From positions 1 through 23,791 of the forward strand of contig JBOFUP010000055.1 of NCBI GenBank assembly GCA_051652645.1: a stretch of 23,791 bases of DNA. Reading direction: 5' to 3'. The translations under genes and the position numbers were made by a program. The notes beneath the pieces are model-generated. The model had not been told where the DNA came from, searched no databases, and was given only the letters and a program-made list of their open reading frames with translations. Of this stretch, positions 1-6,619 are shown piece after piece (position 1 is the stretch's first letter; each line of letters opens with the position of its first letter). Source of the DNA: UBA7332 sp051652645 (GTDB lineage Bacteria; Bacteroidota; Bacteroidia; Bacteroidales; UBA7332).

Positions 1-31
1 TGAGTTTCAAAAAATCGGTGTTTGAACTAAA

Positions 32-1975
32 TTACGCTTTGTAGTTACGCTGCTGACGAACGATAAACTCATACTCGAGCTCTTCCTTAAGCATCTCTGG
101 CTCTTGGTCTTCGCCTTTGTATTTCCAACAAGAAACATAAGCAAACTTGTCATCATGACGAAGAGCTTCACCCTCTGGCGTCTGGTGCTCCTCGCGGAAG
201 TGTCCACCGCACGACTCTGCGCGATCCAAAGCATCACGAGCCATCAACTCACCAATCTCGATGAAGTCAGCCACGCGAAGTGCTTTCTCTAACTCTACGT
301 TCAAGTCCTCTCCAGATCCTGGAATACGAACATCACTCCAAAACTCCTTCTTAACCGCTTTGATCTTCTCAATAGCTGTTTTCAAGCCCTCTTCGTTACG
401 ACCCATACCAACGAAGTCCCACATGATAAGACCTAGTTTCTTATGAATAGTATCTACAGACTGCTTTCCTTTGATAGACATCAACTTATTTACACGATCC
501 TTGATACCTTTTTCTGCTTCAACAAACTCAGGAAGTTCAGTTGAGAAACGAGGAACACGGATTTGATCTGCCAAATAGTTCTGGATTGTGTAAGGTAATA
601 CGAAATAACCATCTGCCAAACCTTGCATCAATGCAGAAGCACCTAGGCGGTTAGCTCCGTGATCTGAGAAGTTAGCCTCACCAATAGAGAACAATCCTGG
701 GATAGATGTTTGCAACTCGTAATCAACCCAAGTACCACCCATTGTATAGTGAATAGCTGGATAGATCATCATCGGTGTTTTGTATGGGTTGTCATCAACA
801 ATCTTCTCATACATCTGGAACAAGTTGCCATAACGAGCTCTAACTACATCTTCGCCAAGACGGTTGATAGCGTCAGAGAAATCAAGGTATACTGCCAAAC
901 CTGTGTTACCAACACCAAAACCAGCATCACAACGCTCTTTCGCAGCACGCGAAGCAACGTCACGAGGTACTAGGTTACCGAACGCAGGGTAACGACGCTC
1001 CAAATAGTAGTCACGATTTTCCGCACTGATATCTGTTGGCTTCAATTTACCTGCTCTGATAGCTTCTGCGTCCTCTTTTCTCTTAGGAACCCAAATACGA
1101 CCATCATTACGAAGTGACTCAGACATAAGTGTCAATTTAGACTGGAACTCACCATGTACTGGAATACAAGTAGGGTGAATCTGAGCCATACAAGGGTTTG
1201 CAAACCATGCACCCTTTTTGTAACACTGCCATGAAGCCGAACCGTTTGAGTTCATTGCATTAGTAGAAAGGAAGAATGCGTTACCATAACCACCTGTAGC
1301 TACAACTACAGCATGAGCAGCAAAACGCTCCAATTTACCTGTAACCAAGTTACGAGCAATAATACCACGCGCACGACCATCAACCAATACTAGGTCAACC
1401 ATCTCATAGCGAGTATATAGTTTAACTGATTTCTTCTCTACTTGGCGGCTCAACGCAGAATAAGCACCCAAAAGAAGCTGCTGACCTGTTTGACCTTTAG
1501 CATAGAAAGTACGTGAAACCTGAGCACCACCGAAAGAACGGTTATCCAATAGTCCACCGTATTCACGAGCAAAAGGTACACCTTGAGCTACACACTGGTC
1601 GATGATATCGTTAGATACCTCAGCCAAACGATAAACGTTTGCCTCACGTGCACGATAGTCACCTCCTTTGATTGTATCGTAGAAAAGACGATACACATTA
1701 TCACCATCATTTTGATAGTTCTTTGCTGCATTGATACCACCTTGTGCTGCGATAGAGTGAGCACGACGTGGCGAATCAGAGATACAGAAGTTCAATACGT
1801 TGAAACCTAGTTCTCCTAGAGAAGCAGCTGCAGAAGCACCAGCAAGACCAGTACCAACTACAATGATATCTAAACGGCGTTTGTTAGCCGGATTCACCAA
1901 TTTCTGATGAGATTTATAATAACTCCACTTGTCTGCCAATGGCCCTTGTGGGATTTTTGCATCTATCTTAGTCAT
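32..1975 (-). CDS. frdA: Fumarate reductase/succinate dehydrogenase flavoprotein subunit
   Basis: This is the FAD-carrying catalytic subunit that interconverts fumarate and succinate on the cytoplasmic side of the membrane. The 647-residue protein has the Rossmann dinucleotide motif GTGLAG at residues 41-46. It has the segment around H73 (RAHSIAAQGG) whose histidine binds FAD covalently in this family. It also carries the active-site HPT at 267-269, the catalytic arginine context PRDVASR near residue 338, and HYTMGG from H409. Length and N-terminus (MTKIDAKIPQGPLADKW) fit the long Bacteroidales FrdA/SdhA type. It lies 50 bp downstream of the cytochrome b gene on the same strand and is probably co-transcribed with it. 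The iron-sulfur subunit is not in the window but is expected left of base 1. Bacteroidales mostly use the complex as a fumarate reductase, but sequence alone does not fix the direction of the reaction. Confidence 0.96.
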   Translation of the reverse strand: MTKIDAKIPQGPLADKWSYYKSHQKLVNPANKRRLDIIVVGTGLAGASAAASLGELGFNVLNFCISDSPRRAHSIAAQGGINAAKNYQNDGDNVYRLFYDTIKGGDYRAREANVYRLAEVSNDIIDQCVAQGVPFAREYGGLLDNRSFGGAQVSRTFYAKGQTGQQLLLGAYSALSRQVEKKSVKLYTRYEMVDLVLVDGRARGIIARNLVTGKLERFAAHAVVVATGGYGNAFFLSTNAMNSNGSASWQCYKKGAWFANPCMAQIHPTCIPVHGEFQSKLTLMSESLRNDGRIWVPKRKEDAEAIRAGKLKPTDISAENRDYYLERRYPAFGNLVPRDVASRAAKERCDAGFGVGNTGLAVYLDFSDAINRLGEDVVRARYGNLFQMYEKIVDDNPYKTPMMIYPAIHYTMGGTWVDYELQTSIPGLFSIGEANFSDHGANRLGASALMQGLADGYFVLPYTIQNYLADQIRVPRFSTELPEFVEAEKGIKDRVNKLMSIKGKQSVDTIHKKLGLIMWDFVGMGRNEEGLKTAIEKIKAVKKEFWSDVRIPGSGEDLNVELEKALRVADFIEIGELMARDALDRAESCGGHFREEHQTPEGEALRHDDKFAYVSCWKYKGEDQEPEMLKEELEYEFIVRQQRNYKA

Positions 1976-1997
1976 AATCTGATAATTTCTTTAGTCT

Positions 1998-2011
1998 ATT
2001 CGTTAACGAAT
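1998..2011. repeat. 14-bp perfect palindrome in sdhC-frdA spacer
   Basis: ATTCGTTAACGAAT is self-complementary over 14 bases and sits in the 50-bp transcribed spacer between the cytochrome b and flavoprotein genes. With no loop it would not form a good RNA hairpin, so a protein-binding site or chance are the likeliest readings. Confidence 0.4.
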
Positions 2012-2025
2012 TTCTATTGGTTTAC

Positions 2026-2706
2026 TTATTTCAAAGTTACAATTCCAAAAAGGAATGCTAATGGAATAATTGCGTAACCTACACATAAGATAGTAGATAC
2101 GGCAAGACCTAGAGCCTTCCAACGAGGCATCCAGTTGTAATTGTTCAAACCAACTGACTGAAGAGCTGACCAGAACCCATGATTTAAGTGGAACCACAAT
2201 GCACACACCCAAACTACATATACAACTGCATACAATGGGTTTGTGAATAGCTCTTGAGCCAACATGAAGGCATCAGCCTCTGCAACGCCACCAATAAAGT
2301 GTTGAAGCTGCATTTTAGCCCAGAAATGAGTCAAGTGAAGAACCAAGAAACCAAGAACAACAACACCAAGAACCATCATGTTCTTTGACTCCCAGCGAAT
2401 GTTTGTTTTGCTTGTCACGGCATAACGATCATTACCTCTAGCCTTGCGGTTTTGAAGTTGAAGCATGAACGCCATAATGATGTGAATAGCAAATCCAGCT
2501 GCCAAAACAGGAACCATGATCTTGATCAATGGGTTCGTGTCCATAAATTCACATACTTGGTTGTAGAGAGTCTCATTAACTGATCCACCCCAACCTGCCA
2601 ACAATGTCAAGTTTGCACTCAAGTGCACGGCTAGAAAGGTAATCAAGAAAAGTCCTGATAAACTCATCACAACCTTTCTTCCGATTGAACTTTTTAAAAT
2701 CCACAT
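2026..2706 (-). CDS. sdhC: Succinate dehydrogenase/fumarate reductase cytochrome b subunit
   Basis: This is the membrane anchor of the fumarate reductase/succinate dehydrogenase complex. It holds two b hemes and exchanges electrons with menaquinone (family knowledge of the single-anchor type). The protein has 226 residues and about five hydrophobic segments. Candidate heme-ligand histidines are H28, H75, H124 or H127, and H173 or H176, each in or next to a hydrophobic helix. The start chosen is the ATG at 2706, giving MWILKSSIGRKVVMSLSG, the usual beginning of the family. The reading frame stays open for 49 more codons upstream, but that part is not like the family, is rich in promoter-like sequence, and is treated as non-coding. 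It is first in the visible operon, followed by frdA. A candidate promoter lies about 70-105 bp upstream of the start. Confidence 0.93.
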   Translation of the reverse strand: MWILKSSIGRKVVMSLSGLFLITFLAVHLSANLTLLAGWGGSVNETLYNQVCEFMDTNPLIKIMVPVLAAGFAIHIIMAFMLQLQNRKARGNDRYAVTSKTNIRWESKNMMVLGVVVLGFLVLHLTHFWAKMQLQHFIGGVAEADAFMLAQELFTNPLYAVVYVVWVCALWFHLNHGFWSALQSVGLNNYNWMPRWKALGLAVSTILCVGYAIIPLAFLFGIVTLK

Positions 2707-2778
2707 ACAGATTAAATTTAATGTTACTATTGAATATTGAATATAATTCCTAGTCAAAAGCACAAACAGTGTGCTTTG

Positions 2779-2811
2779 CAAAATTAGAGCTTTTAGATGA
2801 TTTGACCCAAG
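2779..2811 (-). promoter_or_regulatory. Candidate promoter for sdhC-frdA operon
   Basis: On the minus strand, TAATTTTG (2786-2779) matches the Bacteroidetes -7 consensus TAnnTTTG exactly. A CTTG at 2811-2808 lies 21 bp upstream and is one base off the -33 element TTTG. Transcription would start near 2772 and give a leader of about 65 nt. The match is by eye; no start site is known. Confidence 0.45.
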
Positions 2812-2850
2812 AAAATAAAGATAATTTGGAAAACCATATTGTGCAACATA

Positions 2851-2882
2851 CAAGTTTCTACTCTTTCATTACAAGAAACTTG
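2851..2882. promoter_or_regulatory. 9-bp perfect inverted repeat in divergent control region
   Basis: CAAGTTTCT (2851-2859) is repeated in inverse as AGAAACTTG (2874-2882), separated by 14 bp. It lies between the divergent sdhC and SulP genes, about 40 bp upstream of the proposed sdhC -33 element and upstream of the SulP promoter. This is a plausible activator or repressor site. Centre-to-centre spacing of the arms is 23 bp, about two helical turns. No regulator is identified. Confidence 0.4.
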
Positions 2883-2887
2883 CACAT

Positions 2888-2907
2888 TTGCAATCTCTAT
2901 ATTGCAA
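2888..2907. promoter_or_regulatory. 7-6-7 inverted repeat, CRP/FNR-like layout
   Basis: TTGCAAT (2888-2894) and ATTGCAA (2901-2907) form a perfect inverted repeat with a 6-bp spacer. The outer TTG and CAA and the 20-bp span resemble the layout, though not the exact sequence, of CRP/FNR-family operators. It is five bases from the preceding inverted repeat and could respond to oxygen or carbon status for the frd operon, which is inference only. Confidence 0.4.
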
Positions 2908-2953
2908 TAAAGGGGAGAGTAAGATAGTATGACTAAAAAAACAGAGAGTAAAA

Positions 2954-2985
2954 TATGAAAGAACGCAACCTAACATCTACCTTTG
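2954..2985 (+). promoter_or_regulatory. Candidate promoter for SulP gene
   Basis: TACCTTTG (2978-2985) matches the Bacteroidetes -7 consensus TAnnTTTG. TATG at 2954-2957, 20 bp upstream, is a weak -33 element. A start near 2992 would give a leader of about 27 nt before the ATG at 3019. Confidence 0.5.
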
Positions 2986-3018
2986 TAGCCCAATAAAAAA
3001 TCATCAAAACATCAATTT

Positions 3019-4743
3019 ATGAAAGAGTGGGCTCTATCTATTTTTAGGCCAGTTCTACTATCCTCACTTAAAGAGTATAGCACAATACAGTTCAGAAAAG
3101 ACCTAATAGCAGGCATCATTGTGGGTGTCGTTGCACTTCCTCTTGGTTTAGCATTTGCCATAGCCTCAGGCGTTTCACCCGAGAAAGGACTAGTAACAGC
3201 AATTATCGCGGGTCTATGTGCCACACTTTTCGGTGGCAGCAAGATCCTAATAAGCGGACCAACAGGAGCATTTGTTCTTATTATATCAGGAATAATTGAG
3301 AAGCATGGCCTTGAGGGTTTAGCCATATCGACCTTCCTTGCGGGAGCAATACTCGTATTGATGGGAATGCTCAAACTAGGTAAAGCAATAAAGTTCATAC
3401 CCTACCCTATCATCGTGGGCTTCAATGCAGGAATAGCACTCTCAATTTTCACCTCACAAATCAAAGAGCTTCTTGGACTAAGCTTTGAGACAAGCCCCTC
3501 TAATTTCATAGAAAGATGGAGCGCCATTTTCGAAAGTATAAACACCGTAACTCCATGGGCTATTGGATTGGGTGCTCTAACAATAGCAATCATACTTATT
3601 GCACCTAAAATATCCACTAAGATACCAGGATTCCTAGCAGCAATAGTCATTATTGCTACAGCTGCATACATACTCAAAGAGCATTTTGGTGTGAATCAAA
3701 TAAGAACCATCTCAGACTGTTTCTTGATAGATGACAGATTCCCTATGCCTCAAAACTTCGATCTAAGACTAGAGACTCTTCGTGACTACTTATCATCATC
3801 ACTGACTTTAGCACTAATGGGTGCTATGGTAGCACTAATAACTTCAACTGTAGCCGATGGATCTGTAAACGGTCGACACGATTCCAACACTGAGCTAATA
3901 GCTCAAGGTATTACAAATATGATAATCCCTTTCTTTGGTGCAATACCCTCGACAGGAGCTATTGCTCGAACAATGACAAGTATAAACAACGGAGGGCGCA
4001 CCCCTATCGTAAGCCTTGTTCACGCAATTATACTTCTAATAATTCTAGTGAGCCTAGCTCCATTATCACTATACATACCAACCTCTTGCCTTGCCGGCAT
4101 GTTAGTTGTGGCAGCCTACAACATGAGCGGATGGAGAAGTATAAGGAGTCTTTTTAGAGCTTCTAGATCTGAGTTTCTTGTGATGCTAACTACCCTCTCT
4201 CTGACTGTACTGTTCGATCTTGCAATAGCAATAGAAGTAGGACTAGTAATGGCAATATTCCTTCTCTTTCACAGAGTTCAAGAGTCCAGCTCTATATATA
4301 TGATGGGCAATGAAATAGACCCAACACACGGAACAGACCTCACCTCACAAGAGAAGCTTCTAGTGCCTAAAGGAGTAGAAGTATACGAGATAGACGGACC
4401 ATTCTTTTTTGGTATGGCAAATAAGTTTGACGAACAGATGTCTATCATTGGAGACAAGCCAAAGGTGAGGATATTGCGTATGAGGCACGTTCCTTTTATA
4501 GACTCATCTGGATTGCACAACCTTGAGGATCTAGCAAGGAACTGCCAAAAAGAGAATATACGACTTATTCTCTCTGGGGTGACTAGTGAGGTTCAAGATA
4601 CCCTTGAAAGATCGGGCTTTACTAACAAATTTGACAAGCAATTTATATGTGAAAATATTCAGATAGCTCTTCACAAAGCACACATAGAACTAGATATCAT
4701 CAACTCTAAAAAAAACATAAAAAAGGAGTCTAAGCAGAACTAA
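3019..4743 (+). CDS. SulP family inorganic anion/carboxylate transporter
   Basis: This inner-membrane permease belongs to the SulP (SLC26-like) family, whose members carry sulfate, bicarbonate or C4-dicarboxylates. The 574-residue protein has the conserved first-helix region VALPLGLAFAIASGVSPEKG at about 38-57 and the GGSKILISGPTGAF stretch at about 72-85. Many hydrophobic segments follow to about residue 420. A cytoplasmic STAS domain occupies about 445-555 and includes the signature IDSSG (D495-G498). The last 20 residues are lysine-rich. It is divergent from the frd operon, and ndk follows 102 bp downstream with its own promoter-like -7 box. Substrate cannot be read from sequence. Succinate or bicarbonate would fit the neighbouring fumarate reductase, because E. 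coli DauA of this family carries succinate, but sulfate is equally possible. Confidence 0.92.
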   Translation: MKEWALSIFRPVLLSSLKEYSTIQFRKDLIAGIIVGVVALPLGLAFAIASGVSPEKGLVTAIIAGLCATLFGGSKILISGPTGAFVLIISGIIEKHGLEGLAISTFLAGAILVLMGMLKLGKAIKFIPYPIIVGFNAGIALSIFTSQIKELLGLSFETSPSNFIERWSAIFESINTVTPWAIGLGALTIAIILIAPKISTKIPGFLAAIVIIATAAYILKEHFGVNQIRTISDCFLIDDRFPMPQNFDLRLETLRDYLSSSLTLALMGAMVALITSTVADGSVNGRHDSNTELIAQGITNMIIPFFGAIPSTGAIARTMTSINNGGRTPIVSLVHAIILLIILVSLAPLSLYIPTSCLAGMLVVAAYNMSGWRSIRSLFRASRSEFLVMLTTLSLTVLFDLAIAIEVGLVMAIFLLFHRVQESSSIYMMGNEIDPTHGTDLTSQEKLLVPKGVEVYEIDGPFFFGMANKFDEQMSIIGDKPKVRILRMRHVPFIDSSGLHNLEDLARNCQKENIRLILSGVTSEVQDTLERSGFTNKFDKQFICENIQIALHKAHIELDIINSKKNIKKESKQN

Positions 4744-4791
4744 ACCACACATTTGCACAAAGCAAAGAGTCTCTTTTCGAAACTGTTTTAT

Positions 4792-4799
4792 TAACTTTG
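4792..4799 (+). promoter_or_regulatory. Candidate -7 promoter element for ndk
   Basis: TAACTTTG matches TAnnTTTG and lies 46 bp before the ndk start. No convincing TTTG is seen at the -33 distance, so the promoter may be weak or activator-dependent. Confidence 0.35.
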
Positions 4800-4824
4800 T
4801 CTCGATAACTCGGAGATCGTCCTC

Positions 4825-4836
4825 TGGTTTAAACCA
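4825..4836. repeat. 12-bp perfect palindrome in ndk leader
   Basis: TGGTTTAAACCA is self-complementary and lies 9 bp before the ndk start codon, inside the predicted leader. It could be a binding site overlapping translation initiation or chance; there is no loop for an RNA hairpin. Confidence 0.3.
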
Positions 4837-4845
4837 AAATCAACT

Positions 4846-5307
4846 ATGGAGAATACGCTATTGCTAATTAAGCCCAGCGCCGTTCAACGTGGTCTTATCG
4901 GCGAAATCATACACCGTATCGAGAGAAAAGGGCTCAAGATTGTTGGACTGAAGATGATTCAACTCACTGATGAGATTCTAGACGAGCACTACGCCCATCT
5001 GCGCCAAAAAAGCTTTTTTGAAAAAGTAAAGAGCAGCATGAAGGCTACTCCAGTTATTGCTATGTGTATTGAGGGTATGGATTCGGTTGCTGTTGTAAGA
5101 TCTATGACAGGAGCCACTAATGGGCGAATTGCTGCTCCAGGAACTTTGCGCGGAGATCTCTGCGTTAGTATCTCGGAGAACGTTGTTCATACCTCCGAAT
5201 CGTCGGAGGCTGCAGCTGTTGAGCTTAATCGATTCTTCTCTCCTGAGGAGATATTCTCATATCCTTCTTCAACACATGCTTTCACTTACAGCTCAGATGA
5301 ATTTTAA
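4846..5307 (+). CDS. ndk: Nucleoside diphosphate kinase
   Basis: The enzyme moves the gamma phosphate of ATP to nucleoside diphosphates through a phosphohistidine, balancing NTP and dNTP pools in the cytoplasm. The 153-residue protein keeps the N-terminal LLIKPSAVQRGLIGEI. It also keeps the GATNGRIAAPGTLRGDLC region at about 89-106, and the active-site stretch ENVVHTSES with catalytic H115 and N112. The usual IKPDAV aspartate is serine here, and GSD after the histidine is TSE. Such variation is compatible with the family, and I do not read it as loss of function. A tail of about 15 residues (from Y139) extends past the core. The M23 peptidase gene starts 27 bp downstream, so the two are probably co-transcribed. 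Confidence 0.95.
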   Translation: MENTLLLIKPSAVQRGLIGEIIHRIERKGLKIVGLKMIQLTDEILDEHYAHLRQKSFFEKVKSSMKATPVIAMCIEGMDSVAVVRSMTGATNGRIAAPGTLRGDLCVSISENVVHTSESSEAAAVELNRFFSPEEIFSYPSSTHAFTYSSDEF

Positions 5308-5334
5308 TTACTCACCCTTACTTATAAAAAGCTA

Positions 5335-6312
5335 ATGGTATTTAATTCAATCAAAGAATCAATCGCAAGCTCACTTCTTGTGTTATCTCTTTTTGCAATA
5401 ACGGCGCAAGCCCAAAATCCTAGACAATCCAATGTTGCTCCCAAGGAGATGAGTCAGCTCATCGCCGACCAGATTAAGATCAACAAAGAGAAACTCCGTG
5501 TTGACTCTCTTGCTATGCTCAATGAGCTTGACGAGGAGGAAGAGGATATTTTCTTTGCCAATGAACTTTACGAAGAGACTTGGAGCTCTACATTTGTTAA
5601 CCCCTACGGGAAAAACATATCACTGCCAGACTCTATACGACTAAACTGCACAGAGTGGGCTATACCACACTTAGGTCATATAACTTCTAAGTTTGGTCCT
5701 AGACGTCGACGTTACCACTATGGCATTGACCTTAAAGTGCAAACTGGCGACCCTATATATGCTGCATTTGATGGTAAGGTCAGAATCGTGGCTTCTGCAA
5801 AAGGGGGGTATGGAAAATATATAGTTCTTAGACACGACAATGGTCTTGAAACGGTTTATGCCCATCTTTCTGAACATGCTGTCGTGAGAGAACAGATTGT
5901 AATGGCTGGAGACTTGATAGGATATGGAGGAAACACTGGACGCTCAACGGGTTCTCACCTTCACTTCGAGACAAGAATATTAGGTGTTCCGGTTGATCCT
6001 CTTGAAATATTCGATTTCCAAAACAAAGTTGCACATAGAGATATCTTCACCTTCTATACAAGAAGAGGTAGACAATCTGCAACGCCATATGGTATTTCAT
6101 TTGCTCAAACAAAACAGAGCGTTAAGAGCATAAACACAAAGAATACAGTATACACACAAAGCAGTGGAATAGCTACTCACAAAGTTAAGCAGGGAGACAC
6201 GCTTGGTGCAATAGCAAGAAGATACGGCACTTCTGTTAATAATCTTTGCAAGTTAAATAAAATTACACCTACCACAACTCTTAAACTTGGTAGAGTGCTG
6301 CGTACTTCTTAA
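5335..6312 (+). CDS. Secreted M23 (LytM-type) peptidase with C-terminal LysM domain
   Basis: This is a predicted zinc endopeptidase that cuts, or if inactive regulates cutting of, peptidoglycan cross-links in the periplasm. A signal peptide spans about residues 1-26, with the hydrophobic run SSLLVLSLFAI and a likely cut after AQA. A charged linker with a run of acidic residues near 66-71 follows. The M23 domain covers about 113-225 and holds all metal ligands: H128 and D132 in HYGID, and H208 and H210 in HLHF, with H177 in YAH also present. A LysM peptidoglycan-binding motif closes the protein (about 282-325, HKVKQGDTLGAIARRYGTS). The order is unusual only in that LysM is at the C-terminus. 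The gene follows ndk by 27 bp and is ended by the hairpin at 6349-6406. Confidence 0.93.
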   Translation: MVFNSIKESIASSLLVLSLFAITAQAQNPRQSNVAPKEMSQLIADQIKINKEKLRVDSLAMLNELDEEEEDIFFANELYEETWSSTFVNPYGKNISLPDSIRLNCTEWAIPHLGHITSKFGPRRRRYHYGIDLKVQTGDPIYAAFDGKVRIVASAKGGYGKYIVLRHDNGLETVYAHLSEHAVVREQIVMAGDLIGYGGNTGRSTGSHLHFETRILGVPVDPLEIFDFQNKVAHRDIFTFYTRRGRQSATPYGISFAQTKQSVKSINTKNTVYTQSSGIATHKVKQGDTLGAIARRYGTSVNNLCKLNKITPTTTLKLGRVLRTS

Positions 6313-6348
6313 GAGAGATGACTGCCATAAAGGCAAAAGATAAGAAAT

Positions 6349-6406
6349 AAGAGATGGTCCTCATATCGATTACAGTTTACTATAATCGAGATGAGGACCA
6401 TCTCTT
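6349..6406. terminator. Bidirectional intrinsic terminator, 24-bp stem
   Basis: Arms 6349-6372 and 6383-6406 pair over 24 bp with a single mismatch around a 10-nt loop. The right arm runs into TCTCTTTT on the plus strand and the left arm starts with AA preceded by an A-rich stretch, so it can stop transcription of the M23 gene and, from the other side, of the sdaA operon. It lies between convergent genes. Confidence 0.85.
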
Positions 6407-6480
6407 TTATGTTAAATCAAGCAGTTAGTCTGACCATCTATCCAAACTGAACTATGGTTCTTAAACATCTGTATACCAAC

Positions 6481-6575
6481 TCTTTCAAAACACGTACGTA
6501 TTTGAAAGAAAGTACGTACGTATTTATACTAAAACACGTACGTATTTTAGTGCAAATACGTACGTGTTTTGAGAG
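6481..6575. repeat. Array of four ACGTACGT palindromes at exact 22-bp spacing
   Basis: ACGTACGT occurs at 6492, 6514, 6536 and 6558, each exactly 22 bp after the last. Every copy is preceded by an A-rich triplet and followed by ATTT or GTTT, so the unit is about AAnYACGTACGTRTTT, where Y is C or T and R is A or G. The outer copies form 19-bp perfect inverted arms, CAAAACACGTACGTATTTG (6486-6504) and its complement (6553-6571). Copy 1 is also framed by TCTTTCAAA/TTTGAAAGA and copy 3 by ACTAAAA/TTTTAGT, giving nested hairpins. The array is non-coding and lies between the convergent M23 and serine dehydratase genes, beyond the terminator. The 14-bp intervals rule out CRISPR. I do not recognise the element. 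The rest of the 307-bp gap (6313-6348, 6407-6480, 6576-6619) shows nothing further. Confidence 0.85.
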
Positions 6576-6619
6576 TATATAGGAATGCTACTGATAGAGT
6601 AGACAATCTATTTTACAAC

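Noticed and set aside
2707..2853. N-terminal extension of the cytochrome b frame by 49 codons
   Set aside because: The extra part is unlike the family, the ATG at 2706 gives the typical MW..SS.GRK start, and the region holds promoter-like sequence.
3012..3398. Antisense open frame of 128 codons over the SulP gene
   Set aside because: It is the reverse shadow of a well-supported membrane protein and has no recognisable features or start context.
4825..4836. Riboswitch or attenuator in the ndk leader
   Set aside because: Only a loop-less 12-bp palindrome is seen; the leader is too short for a known riboswitch fold.
6481..6575. CRISPR array
   Set aside because: The repeat core is 8 bp and the intervals are 14 bp, much too short, and no cas genes are near.
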